Below the pieces are notes generated by a model. That model saw only the letters and a program-made list of their open reading frames with translations. It did no database searches and was not told the origin of the DNA. Below are positions 34,438 to 42,257 of a stretch of 64,000 nucleotides of DNA, one piece after another. Source of the stretch: Emticicia soli (lineage in GTDB: Bacteria > Bacteroidota > Bacteroidia > Cytophagales > Spirosomataceae); NCBI RefSeq assembly GCF_037860775.1, contig NZ_JBBEWC010000009.1:62001-126000 (forward strand), read 5' to 3'. Position 1 is the first letter of the stretch. The number at the start of each line of letters is the position of its first letter. The position numbers and the translations under genes are program-made.

Positions 34438-35946
34438 ATGAAAAACCTCTATCTGCTACTTTTTTGTAGTACAAATTTGCTGTATGCGCAATACAATAGT
34501 TTTTATGTGTCTGCTTCAAGTTCAGTTATTAATGTAGGGCAAAGTATAACTTTGTTAGCTACAGGCTGTAACGGTTCTGTTTCTTGGTTTACAAACGGTA
34601 CATCAAATGGCCAAACGGGCACCAGTATCAGCGTTTCTCCTACGGTTACAACAAAGTATTCGGCTAATTGCACGTCTCCTTCGAAAGCATCAACCAACGA
34701 GGTTGTTGTAGAAGTAACACCTTGTGCCGCAAATGTTAACGTAAGTAGCGGACTTACCAGCGGTACGCATGTATTTGAAGCCAGTAATCAGGTTTCTGGT
34801 AGTAGTTTTATCAATGCCAACACTAATGTACATTTTAAAGCAGGCAGGCAAGTATCACTCAATGCAGGTTTTGAAGCAAAGCAGGGAAGTATTTTTAAGG
34901 CAAGTATTGAAGCCTGTGGGGATACTTCTCTGTTACAAACCCGTAGAGTAACCAATAGCCTTAGCTTGCCTTGGGAGATTTTATGGGGGCCTGATGATTT
35001 TATCTGGATGACTGAGAAAGTAGGAAAAATCAGCAGGGTGAATCCGCAAACAGGACAGGTAATTTCTGTGCTAACAATTGATGAAGTACTGAACTACGGA
35101 GAAGGTGGCTTGCTCGGTATGGTTTTACACCCGGATTTTACTAATTCACCTTATGTTTATGTGGTTTATAATTATGGCACAACGTCGGCAGTTAGAGAGA
35201 AAATCGTCAGATATACCTATAATGGCACTACGTTGGCGAGTCCACAGATTTTGTTAGATAATATCTTGGGCTCTAATATTCATAACGGAAGTCGATTGGT
35301 AATTACACCTGATTTGAAATTGTTTATTACCACCGGAGACGCAAACAATACTTCGTTGGCACAGAATACCTCTTCGTTAAGCGGTAAAATACTCAGAATT
35401 AATCTTGATGGTAGTATTCCGCCAGATAACCCGTATTCCGGCAGCCCAATCTGGAGTATCGGGCATCGGAACCCGCAAGGAATGGTATTTGCCAACAACA
35501 AGCTCTATGTTTCGTCGCACGGCCCGAATATTGAAGACGAAATAAACCTGATTCAGAAAGAGGGAAATTATGGCTGGCCAAATGTGGATGGCCCTTGCGA
35601 TACGCCCGGCGAAATAACTTACTGTAATGCAAATAATATTATTCCGCCAATCTTTTCTTCTGGAGGTAGCACATGGGCATTTTGCGGTTTAGATTATTAC
35701 AACAACAGTGCGTATCCGGCATGGCAGAATCATTTGCTGATGGTTTCGCTTAAAAACCAAACCTTTTATAGTTTCCAGTTAAGCAACGATGGCACCAGTA
35801 TTATTGGTGCGCCTACTTTATATTATGCAAGCCAGTTTGGTCGTTTAAGAGATATTGCTATTTCGCCTGATGGTAAGGTATATATATGCACCAGCAATGG
35901 CGGAAACAACGACCAGATTATAGAAATAAAGGCTACTGTAAATTAG
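34438..35946 (+). CDS. Exported PQQ-type sugar dehydrogenase with N-terminal adhesive domains
   Basis: A 502-residue exported protein. Signal peptide 1-18 (MKNLYLLLFCSTNLLYAQ). An Ig-like segment follows (about 20-95, GQSITLLATGCNGSVSWFT), then a small beta-stack domain (about 98-158, with NTNVHFKAGRQVSLNAGFEA) often seen ahead of enzymes in Cytophagales. The catalytic part (about 165-500) is the GSDH/PQQ-dependent six-bladed propeller: LPWEILWGPDDFIWMTEK, YGEGGLLGMVLHPDF, HNGSRLVITPDLKLFITTGD, GHRNPQGMVF and SHGPNIEDEINLI. It would oxidise sugars or similar alcohols with PQQ. No type IX secretion C-terminal domain is seen. Confidence 0.87.
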   Translation: MKNLYLLLFCSTNLLYAQYNSFYVSASSSVINVGQSITLLATGCNGSVSWFTNGTSNGQTGTSISVSPTVTTKYSANCTSPSKASTNEVVVEVTPCAANVNVSSGLTSGTHVFEASNQVSGSSFINANTNVHFKAGRQVSLNAGFEAKQGSIFKASIEACGDTSLLQTRRVTNSLSLPWEILWGPDDFIWMTEKVGKISRVNPQTGQVISVLTIDEVLNYGEGGLLGMVLHPDFTNSPYVYVVYNYGTTSAVREKIVRYTYNGTTLASPQILLDNILGSNIHNGSRLVITPDLKLFITTGDANNTSLAQNTSSLSGKILRINLDGSIPPDNPYSGSPIWSIGHRNPQGMVFANNKLYVSSHGPNIEDEINLIQKEGNYGWPNVDGPCDTPGEITYCNANNIIPPIFSSGGSTWAFCGLDYYNNSAYPAWQNHLLMVSLKNQTFYSFQLSNDGTSIIGAPTLYYASQFGRLRDIAISPDGKVYICTSNGGNNDQIIEIKATVN

Positions 35947-36013
35947 GTTTATAAAAAATCAGTATGTGATTTTAACCGAATTGTGTTTATTTGCCGAAAA
36001 AATCAAAGTTTTT

Positions 36014-36631
36014 ATGAAACCAGTTTACAAAGCGCACCCTTGGCATGGTATTCCGATTGGAGAAAAGGCCCCGGAAACAGTGACAACATTTATTGAGATT
36101 GTCCCGTCTGATACCATTAAATATGAAATTGATAAAGATTCGGGTTATTTAAAAATAGATCGTCCACAGAAGTACTCCAACATTATTCCGTCTTTATACG
36201 GATTTATCCCGCAGACATACTGCGGAGAAGAAGTGGCCCGACTTGCCCGTGAGCGTGGTGCTGAAAAAGTGATAGAAGGCGATGGTGACCCGCTTGATAT
36301 TTGTGTGCTATCTAGCCATAATATTCCGCACGGCGATATTCTTTTACAAGCTATTCCGATTGGTGGTTTGTGTTTGTTAGACAAAGGCGAAGCTGACGAT
36401 AAAATTATTGCAGTATTGGTAGCAGACCCGATTTATCAGAAATATCAGGATATTACTGAATTACCGGAAGCAATTATTGCCAGATTGAAACATTATTTCT
36501 TGACTTACAAGAGCTTGCCAGACGAAAAAAATGCCATTGAGATTTCGAATGTATATGGCAGAGAAGCTGCGCACGAAGTAATCAGAAAATCAATGATGGA
36601 TTACCGTGATTTAATTTTTAAACCGATATAA
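36014..36631 (+). CDS. ppa: Inorganic pyrophosphatase (family I)
   Basis: A 205-residue soluble family I pyrophosphatase. ATG at 36014 (MKPVYKAHPWHGI) is preferred to an upstream start that adds 16 residues unlike the family. Active-site residues appear in YEIDKDSGYLKIDRP (about 38-52), YGFIPQTYCGEE (about 63-74), and the signature EGDGDPLDICVL (about 92-103). It hydrolyses PPi to drive biosynthesis. It is 67 bp after the sugar dehydrogenase gene, probably independent of it, and is followed by a strong terminator. Confidence 0.93.
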   Translation: MKPVYKAHPWHGIPIGEKAPETVTTFIEIVPSDTIKYEIDKDSGYLKIDRPQKYSNIIPSLYGFIPQTYCGEEVARLARERGAEKVIEGDGDPLDICVLSSHNIPHGDILLQAIPIGGLCLLDKGEADDKIIAVLVADPIYQKYQDITELPEAIIARLKHYFLTYKSLPDEKNAIEISNVYGREAAHEVIRKSMMDYRDLIFKPI

Positions 36632-36651
36632 TATTTCGTTTTAAAACCAGC

Positions 36652-36690
36652 AAAGAGGTATAGGTGTTTGGGCACTTATACCTCTTTTGT
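36652..36690 (+). terminator. Terminator of ppa
   Basis: 15-bp stem with one G-T pair (AAAGAGGTATAGGTG / CACTTATACCTCTTT) and a TTTGGG loop, then TTTTG. Confidence 0.8.
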
Positions 36691-36738
36691 ATTTACTGGC
36701 ATATGCTATTATAAATGCTAGTAGAGCCAGCATATAAA

Positions 36739-36772
36739 TTGATAGGAATATTATTTTATTTTTGTACCTTTG
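36739..36772 (+). promoter_or_regulatory. Promoter of the pseudouridine synthase gene
   Basis: TTG at 36739-36741 and TACCTTTG at 36765-36772, 23 bp spacer (slightly long); 43 bp to ATG. Confidence 0.55.
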
Positions 36773-36815
36773 CACTTGATAATCAATAAATTACAGCAGT
36801 GATGCTGCAAACTCA

Positions 36816-38645
36816 ATGAAAAATACAGAAAGACCTCGCAGACCGAGGAAAGAAGAAAGTGATAAATCTTTCTCACCAAGAGCCGACAAGCGCTCAGATA
36901 AAAAAAGTTTTTCGGGCGATAGCCGCCCATTCAGTGACAAGAAATCTGCATCGAGTGCCCGACCTAAGGGCAATTTCCCTAAGAAAGATGGTTTTGAAAG
37001 AAGTTTTGTAGAGCCTCGTTTTGGCGATAAAAAGTCATTTGGTGGCGACCGTTCATTTGGTGATAAAAAACCTTATGGTGGTGACCGCCCGTTTGCAAAA
37101 AGAAGCGAAGGCGGATTTGACAAAGACCGTTCATTTGGTGATAAAAAACCTTATGGCAATGACCGCCCGTTTGCAAAAAGAAGCGAAGGCGGCTTTGACA
37201 AAGATCGTTCGTTTGGAGATAAAAAACCTTATGGTAGTGACCGCCCGTTTGCAAAAAGAAGCGAAGGCGGATTCGATAAAGATCGTTCATTTGGTGATAA
37301 AAAACCTTATGGCAATGACCGCCCGTTTGCAAAAAGAAGCGAAGGCGGGTTTGACAAAGACCGTTCATTTGGAGATAAAAAGCCTTATGGTGGCGACCGC
37401 CCGTTTGCAAAAAGAAGCGAAGGCGGGTTTGACAAAGATCGTTCGTTTGGTGATAAAAAACCCTATGGCGGCGACCGTCCGTTTGCAAAAAGAAGCGAAG
37501 GCGGGTTTGACAAAGATCGTTCGTTTGGTGATAAAAAAACATTTGGTGGAGACCGTCCGTTTGCAAAAAGAAGCGAAGGCGGCTTTGACAAAGACCGTTC
37601 GTTTGGTGATAAAAAACCTTATGGAAGTGGTCGCCCTGACCGTCCGTTTATAAAAAGAATCGAAGGCGGATTTGACAAAGATCGTTCGTTTGGTGATAAC
37701 GAATCTTCTGAAAACGAGCGTACAGAACGTTCTTTCTCAAACGATAAACCTCGTTTTGAAAAAAGAGACGATAACCGTAGAGAAAGAGGTTATAGCAGAG
37801 ATGGTAAAGGAGAGAAGAGAGAGAATCAGGCAACTTCTTCTAAAGCATTTGCACCAAACTACAATCTTGAAAAGATGAAAAGTTCGTTGCCTGCAAGAGT
37901 GCAACGTAAAGTAGAAAAAGAAGAAAAAGACTCTGATGGATTGATAAGACTGAACCGATACATATCTAATGCAGGTATTGCTTCACGTCGTGATGCTGAT
38001 GAGCTGATAGCTTCGGGTCAAATTACAGTAAATGGCAAAACTATAATCGAAATGGGTTATAAAGTAAAGCCAAATGATGTAGTGAAATATGGTAAAAAAA
38101 TATTAAACCGTGAGAAACTGGTTTATATTTTACTAAACAAACCAAAAGATTTTATTACTACTACCGAAGACCCTAACGAGCGTAAAACCGTGATGGATTT
38201 AGTAGCAAATGCCTGTGAAGAAAGGGTGTATCCGGTAGGGCGTTTAGATAGAAATACTACTGGTTTATTATTATTGACTAATGATGGTGAACTTGCCGAA
38301 AAGTTATCGCATCCATCAAACGAAATAAGAAAAATTTATCAGGTAGAATTAGATAAGCCAATTAGCGACGAGCATTTTGAGGCCATAAAAGCTGGTGTTG
38401 AATTAGAAGACGGATTCATAAAGGCTGATGATTTAGGACTGGTAACACCAGATGCCGAGGTAGTAGGTATTGAGATTCATAGTGGTAAAAACCGTATCGT
38501 GCGTCGTATTTTTGAGCACTTTGGCTATGAAGTCTTGAAACTTGACCGAACTACTTATGCAGGCTTAAACAAAAAAGACCTGCCTCGTAGCAAATGGCGC
38601 TTCTTAACAGAGAAAGAAGTTATCAGATTAAAATACATGATTTAA
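36816..38645 (+). CDS. rRNA large-subunit pseudouridine synthase (RluB/RsuA family) with repetitive charged N-terminal tail
   Basis: A 609-residue protein, about 370 residues longer than a bare RluB. Residues 1-360 are low-complexity and positively charged, with eight tandem copies of a unit built on RSFGDKKPYGGDRPFAKRSE plus GGFDKD (residues 79-289). An S4 RNA-binding domain follows (about 370-420, LIRLNRYISNAGIASRRDAD), then the catalytic domain with the essential Asp in PVGRLDRNTTGLLLLTNDG (about 475-493). It isomerises uridine in 23S rRNA. The tail, rich in Arg, Lys, Gly, Asp and Phe, probably binds RNA or phase-separates, an inference. Tail copy number may vary between strains. Confidence 0.9.
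   Translation: MKNTERPRRPRKEESDKSFSPRADKRSDKKSFSGDSRPFSDKKSASSARPKGNFPKKDGFERSFVEPRFGDKKSFGGDRSFGDKKPYGGDRPFAKRSEGGFDKDRSFGDKKPYGNDRPFAKRSEGGFDKDRSFGDKKPYGSDRPFAKRSEGGFDKDRSFGDKKPYGNDRPFAKRSEGGFDKDRSFGDKKPYGGDRPFAKRSEGGFDKDRSFGDKKPYGGDRPFAKRSEGGFDKDRSFGDKKTFGGDRPFAKRSEGGFDKDRSFGDKKPYGSGRPDRPFIKRIEGGFDKDRSFGDNESSENERTERSFSNDKPRFEKRDDNRRERGYSRDGKGEKRENQATSSKAFAPNYNLEKMKSSLPARVQRKVEKEEKDSDGLIRLNRYISNAGIASRRDADELIASGQITVNGKTIIEMGYKVKPNDVVKYGKKILNREKLVYILLNKPKDFITTTEDPNERKTVMDLVANACEERVYPVGRLDRNTTGLLLLTNDGELAEKLSHPSNEIRKIYQVELDKPISDEHFEAIKAGVELEDGFIKADDLGLVTPDAEVVGIEIHSGKNRIVRRIFEHFGYEVLKLDRTTYAGLNKKDLPRSKWRFLTEKEVIRLKYMI
37050..37682 (+). repeat. Eight tandem coding repeats (78 bp unit) in the pseudouridine synthase tail
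   Basis: Seven in-frame 78 bp units (37050, 37128, 37206, 37284, 37362, 37440, 37518) are followed by an eighth of 87 bp (37596-37682) carrying a 3-residue insertion. Units differ mainly at one position, Gly/Asn/Ser after PYG. High DNA identity points to recent slippage or recombination. It is protein-coding, not CRISPR. Confidence 0.95.
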
Positions 38646-38669
38646 TAAAAGAAATAAAGATTCTTAGAA

Positions 38670-38699
38670 ATGTCATAATCACAAGTTATGGCATTTTTT
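38670..38699 (+). terminator. Terminator after the pseudouridine synthase gene
   Basis: 9 bp stem ATGTCATAA / TTATGGCAT with one G-T pair, followed by TTTTTATTT. Confidence 0.75.
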
Positions 38700-38748
38700 A
38701 TTTACTGCTAGTTAAGGAGATTAATATCAACGATAATCTAAAAATTAT

Positions 38749-38756
38749 TACATTTG
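38749..38756 (+). promoter_or_regulatory. -7 box of the comA-dedA-aroE unit
   Basis: TACATTTG, exact TAnnTTTG, 21 bp before the ATG at 38777; no TTG at -33. Confidence 0.45.
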
Positions 38757-38776
38757 CAAAAAAGTAATACTAAAGA

Positions 38777-39601
38777 ATGAATTATAACCTAAGTCAAGTT
38801 CCTAAACGTACAGGTAAGCCCCGGGAGTCAGGTCTAACGATGGTAATGGATAAAGGGCTGAGCATAAGAGAAGTAGAAGATATGTTGTCTATTGCTGCAC
38901 CACACATAGATATCGTAAAACTAGGCTGGGCAACTTCCTTCGTAACTCCTAATCTGAAAGATAAATTAAAAGTTTATAAAGATGCCGGTATACCCGTTTA
39001 TTTTGGTGGTACCCTCTTTGAAGCTTTTGTGGTGAGAGACCAGTTTGAAGATTATCTGAAAGTATTAGACCAATACGACTTAGAGTACTGCGAGGTTTCT
39101 GATGGTTCTATTGAGATTCCGCATGACGAAAAATGTGCTTATATTACTCGTTTAGCAACCAGAGCCAAAGTGCTTTCGGAAGTAGGTTCAAAAGATGCCG
39201 AAAAGATTTTTGCTCCATACAAATGGATTGAAATGATGCAAGCCGAGCTTAATGCAGGTGCATGGAAGGTAATCGGTGAAGCACGTGAAGGCGGAAACGT
39301 AGGTTTGTTCCGTAGCAGTGGTGAAGTACGCCAAGGCTTGGTAGATGAGATTATTCACGCTATTCCGGCTGAGAAAATTATCTGGGAAGCACCACAAAAA
39401 TCACAACAGGTATATTTTGTGAAACTGGTAGGGCCAAATGTTAATGTTGGTAACATAGCACCAAACGAAGTAATTCCGCTCGAAACCATACGTTTAGGCT
39501 TAAGAGGCGATACCTTTGGTAATTTTTTGACCGAAAAAGCAAAAAAACGTTTCAAATTGGGTAAATACAGCAGTGATAGAAGAATTACTCAAGACGAATA
39601 A
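38777..39601 (+). CDS. comA: Phosphosulfolactate synthase (ComA family)
   Basis: A 274-residue TIM-barrel enzyme that adds sulfite to phosphoenolpyruvate, forming (2R)-phospho-3-sulfolactate. Family motifs include PRESGLTMVMDKGLS (about 15-29), VKLGWATSFV (about 49-58), GIPVYFGGTLFEAF (about 73-86) and EYCEVSDGSIEIP (about 103-115). In methanogens it starts coenzyme M synthesis, but Bacteroidota lack that pathway. In Cytophagales a route from sulfolactate to cysteate could feed sulfonolipid (capnine) synthesis; that is inference, and no sulfolactate dehydrogenase or cysteate acyltransferase is in the window. It is followed by dedA and aroE, probably as one unit. Confidence 0.86.
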   Translation: MNYNLSQVPKRTGKPRESGLTMVMDKGLSIREVEDMLSIAAPHIDIVKLGWATSFVTPNLKDKLKVYKDAGIPVYFGGTLFEAFVVRDQFEDYLKVLDQYDLEYCEVSDGSIEIPHDEKCAYITRLATRAKVLSEVGSKDAEKIFAPYKWIEMMQAELNAGAWKVIGEAREGGNVGLFRSSGEVRQGLVDEIIHAIPAEKIIWEAPQKSQQVYFVKLVGPNVNVGNIAPNEVIPLETIRLGLRGDTFGNFLTEKAKKRFKLGKYSSDRRITQDE

Positions 39602-39663
39602 ACCTTTTAAGTATCTCAAAACCAAACACGTATCCCTTGTTTTAGGTAAGGGAGCAAACTTTT

Positions 39664-40308
39664 ATGGAAATTATACATTTTCTTATAGACCTACTCAAAG
39701 ACCCTTTACTTACGTTACAGGGTTTTCTTGATAAATATGATACGCTTACTTATGGCATCTTGTTTCTGATAATTTTTGTTGAAACGGGTCTGATAGTGAT
39801 GCCATTATTGCCAGGAGATTCTCTTCTTTTTGCCACAGGTTTATTGGCCTCGTCTACAGGCAAGCTTGATGTTACGCTTATCATACCGTTATTGATTCTG
39901 GCGGCTTTATTGGGCGATAACGTGAATTATTTTATCGGCAAAAATTTTAGCAATTACATAAAATCAAGAGATAAAATACTTTTTCTGAAGCGCTCATATA
40001 TTACGCAAACCGAAGAGTTTTATGAGAAAAATGGAGGTAAAACCGTAATTTTAGCACGTTTTATGCCTATTGTTCGCACCATTGCTCCGTTCGTAGCAGG
40101 TGCCGGAAGTATGAAATATCCTAAGTACATTATGTACTGTATTTTAGGAGCTATTTTGTGGGTAACCAGCATTACGCTTCTGGGCTATTTTTTAGGCTCA
40201 AACCAGTGGGTAAAAGCAAATTTCGAAAAAGTAGTTTTAGGTATAGTCTTTATTTCTATTGCACCAATGTTATGGGCAATAATTAAAGCTAAATTCTTAA
40301 AAAAATAA
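39664..40308 (+). CDS. DedA-family membrane protein
   Basis: A 214-residue integral membrane protein of the DedA/VTT family, with about five to six hydrophobic segments. Conserved features: VETGLIVMPLLPGDSLLFAT (about 40-59), GDNVNYFIGKNF (about 86-97) and the amphipathic ARFMPIVRTIAPFVAGAGSM (about 133-152), in which Arg residues are important. Family members flip or recycle lipid carriers such as undecaprenyl phosphate. The gene follows comA by 62 bp and precedes aroE by one base, so it belongs to this operon; a lipid link with sulfonolipid synthesis is possible. Confidence 0.9.
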   Translation: MEIIHFLIDLLKDPLLTLQGFLDKYDTLTYGILFLIIFVETGLIVMPLLPGDSLLFATGLLASSTGKLDVTLIIPLLILAALLGDNVNYFIGKNFSNYIKSRDKILFLKRSYITQTEEFYEKNGGKTVILARFMPIVRTIAPFVAGAGSMKYPKYIMYCILGAILWVTSITLLGYFLGSNQWVKANFEKVVLGIVFISIAPMLWAIIKAKFLKK

Positions 40309-40309
40309 G

Positions 40310-41047
40310 ATGAACATCTACGGACTGATTGGCTATCCTCTTGGCCATTCGTTTTCAAAAAAATATTTTACTGAAAAATTTGAACTCATAGGCATTGCTG
40401 ATAACAATGCCTATGAGCTATTTGAGCTAGCTGATATTCAGGCTTTTCCTGAATTAATTAAAAACCAGCCAGAGCTAAAAGGTTTGAATGTTACTATTCC
40501 GCACAAGCAGGCTATTATGCCTTTTCTTGATTGTTTAGATGCCTCGGCCGAGAAAGTGGGTGCTGTAAATGTGATAAAGATAGGAGAGGGCGGCAAACTG
40601 ATAGGTTATAATTCTGATTATTATGGTTTTAAACTTTCTTTAGAAGAGTTTATCCCCGCCAATACATCACTAAAAGCCCTTGTTTTAGGCTACGGCGGGG
40701 CTGCTAAGGCTGTGATAGCTGCATTAGAAGATTTATCGATTCCTTACAAAATAGTTTCTCGTACTAAATCGGCCGATACGCTTGGCTACGAAGATTTAGT
40801 AAGCGAGATACACAACTACCAGCTTATTATTAATTCTTCACCTGTTGGCACGTACCCTAAAGCAGACCAGTGCCCTGATATTCCGTATGAGAAGCTGACA
40901 ACCGAGCATTATCTATACGATTTAGTATATAATCCGGTTCAGACGCTTTTTTTACAAAAAGGTGAGGCACAGGGAGCTAAAACCCATAATGGCTTAAAAA
41001 TGCTACATCTGCAAGCTGAAAAAGCCTGGGAGATATGGAATTCGTGA
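40310..41047 (+). CDS. aroE: Shikimate dehydrogenase
   Basis: A 245-residue enzyme that reduces 3-dehydroshikimate with NADPH in the aromatic amino acid pathway. The shikimate-binding region includes GYPLGHSFSKKYF (about 7-19) and NVTIPHKQAIMPFL (about 62-75, with catalytic Lys). The NADP-binding Rossmann loop is GYGGAAKAVIAAL (about 128-140). The C-terminus carries the GLKMLHLQAE helix. It is slightly shorter than the E. coli enzyme, as usual in Bacteroidota. It starts one base after dedA. A hairpin follows 71 bp after its stop. Confidence 0.93.
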   Translation: MNIYGLIGYPLGHSFSKKYFTEKFELIGIADNNAYELFELADIQAFPELIKNQPELKGLNVTIPHKQAIMPFLDCLDASAEKVGAVNVIKIGEGGKLIGYNSDYYGFKLSLEEFIPANTSLKALVLGYGGAAKAVIAALEDLSIPYKIVSRTKSADTLGYEDLVSEIHNYQLIINSSPVGTYPKADQCPDIPYEKLTTEHYLYDLVYNPVQTLFLQKGEAQGAKTHNGLKMLHLQAEKAWEIWNS

Positions 41048-41118
41048 TTAAAGAATTGTGATCTGATTGCATTAAGTAGTTATTGATTAACATAAAGAAC
41101 ATTTACAAAACACATAAG

Positions 41119-41160
41119 ACGCCACAAAGTTTTTGTACCTTTGTGGCGTATTTTATTTTA
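41119..41160 (+). terminator. Terminator-like hairpin downstream of aroE, overlapping a promoter box
   Basis: ACGCCACAAAG / CTTTGTGGCGT, 11 bp perfect stem with a 9 nt loop, then ATTTTATTTT. The -7 box TACCTTTG (41136-41143) lies partly in the right arm. Confidence 0.65.
41136..41143 (+). promoter_or_regulatory. -7 box of the 2Fe-2S protein gene
   Basis: TACCTTTG, exact match, 28 bp before the ATG at 41171. It overlaps the hairpin at 41119-41149; no TTG at the -33 position. Confidence 0.45.
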
Positions 41161-41170
41161 ATTTTATTTT

Positions 41171-41488
41171 ATGAAGTTTAAAAAACACGTATTTATCTGT
41201 ACTAACGATAAACCTGCACCCAAAAAATCTTGTGGTAGCATACACGGTAACGAGCTTGTAGAAGCTTTTAAAGCTTCAATCAAAGAGAAAGGCTTACAGT
41301 TTGATGTAAGAGCGCAAAAAGCAGGCTGTTTAGATGCTTGTGCCTTTGGCCCTTCGATGGTAGTGTACCCTGAGGCGGTATGGTATGGCAACGTGCAGTT
41401 GGCCGACGTTGAAGAAATTGTAGAAAGCCACTTTGTTAAAGACGAACCTGTTGATAGACTGACACTTACATTCCCAGGTAAAGCCTAA
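41171..41488 (+). CDS. Thioredoxin-like [2Fe-2S] ferredoxin-domain protein
   Basis: A 105-residue protein of the thioredoxin-like ferredoxin type. Four cysteines at 10, 21, 53 and 57 (FICTNDK, KSCGSIHG, GCLDAC) fit the C-x(10-12)-C ... C-x3-C ligand pattern of a 2Fe-2S cluster. The phrase FGPSMVVYPEAVWYG (about 59-73) is the conserved loop. It is a small electron carrier or redox sensor; partner unknown. It lies 20 bp upstream of the YjjG-type nucleotidase gene, so the two may be co-transcribed. Confidence 0.85.
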   Translation: MKFKKHVFICTNDKPAPKKSCGSIHGNELVEAFKASIKEKGLQFDVRAQKAGCLDACAFGPSMVVYPEAVWYGNVQLADVEEIVESHFVKDEPVDRLTLTFPGKA

Positions 41489-41508
41489 GCGTAGAAACAT
41501 ATTTTATT

Positions 41509-42201
41509 ATGTACAAGCATCTCTTTTTTGACCTTGATCATACGCTTTGGGATTTTGAGAAGAACTCAAGTGAATCTTTGGCTGAATTGTATCATAGTTT
41601 CGAACTAAATTCATTGAATATTTCTGAACTAAGTGCTTTTCAGCAAGAGTTTTCGGTTGTAAACCGACGTTATTGGTCTATGCTCGAGAGCAATCAGATT
41701 ACCCACGAACAGCTTCGCCGCCGTCGATTCAGAGATACGCTTATTAATTTAGGCGTTGATACTGACGAAGCATTTGGTCTGAAACTCAACGAGGCTTTTT
41801 TAGAATTACTTCCTCAGAAATCACACCTTATAGATGGTGCAATTGAGATTCTTGATTTTCTGGCACCTAACTACGAGCTACACATTATTAGTAATGGTTG
41901 GCAAGATGTGCAGGCAAGAAAGATAAAAAGCTCTAAGATTGAGCATTATTTTGGCGAAGTAATCACCAACGAGAGAGCCGAAGCAAGAAAGCCAAACAAG
42001 AAGATTTTTGATTATGCCTTGCAGGTAACCAAAGCGCAATTGTCAGAAAGTATCATGATTGGTGATAATTATGATGCAGATATTATGGGAGCTATCAATG
42101 CTAACATGGATGTGGTTTTTTATAATCCTGATAATTTTGAGGCTACGCAAAAGCCCACTTTTGATATTAAGCAATTGATAGAATTAAAAGAGATTCTGTA
42201 A
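41509..42201 (+). CDS. YjjG-family noncanonical pyrimidine nucleotidase (HAD)
   Basis: A 230-residue HAD-superfamily phosphatase. Motif I FFDLDHTLWDFE has the nucleophile Asp8 and Asp10; DHTLWDF is characteristic of YjjG. Motif II is HIISNGWQDVQ (about 125-135), Lys of motif III lies in EARKPNKKIFDYAL (about 160-173), and motif IV is MIGDNYDADIMGA (about 183-195). It dephosphorylates noncanonical pyrimidine nucleoside monophosphates, a housecleaning role. It follows the ferredoxin-like gene by 20 bp and ends at a bidirectional terminator. Confidence 0.9.
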   Translation: MYKHLFFDLDHTLWDFEKNSSESLAELYHSFELNSLNISELSAFQQEFSVVNRRYWSMLESNQITHEQLRRRRFRDTLINLGVDTDEAFGLKLNEAFLELLPQKSHLIDGAIEILDFLAPNYELHIISNGWQDVQARKIKSSKIEHYFGEVITNERAEARKPNKKIFDYALQVTKAQLSESIMIGDNYDADIMGAINANMDVVFYNPDNFEATQKPTFDIKQLIELKEIL

Positions 42202-42204
42202 ATT

Positions 42205-42235
42205 AAAAAAGGTCTGAATATATCAGACCTTTTTT
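42205..42235. terminator. Bidirectional terminator
   Basis: AAAAAAGGTCTGA, ATATA loop, TCAGACCTTTTTT. T runs on both strands serve the convergent nucleotidase and beta-barrel genes. Confidence 0.9.
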
Positions 42236-42257
42236 AACTATAAGGCTTTACGGGCTT

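Noticed and set aside
36979..37653. Long open frames on both strands within the repeat region (195 codons minus, 210 codons plus)
   Set aside because: They arise because the 78-bp unit is a multiple of three with no stop in those frames; products are compositionally odd, and the pseudouridine synthase frame is continuous and conserved.
37050..37682. CRISPR-like array appearance of the tandem 78-bp units
   Set aside because: Units are contiguous with no unique spacers, are in frame, and encode a regular peptide; no cas genes nearby.
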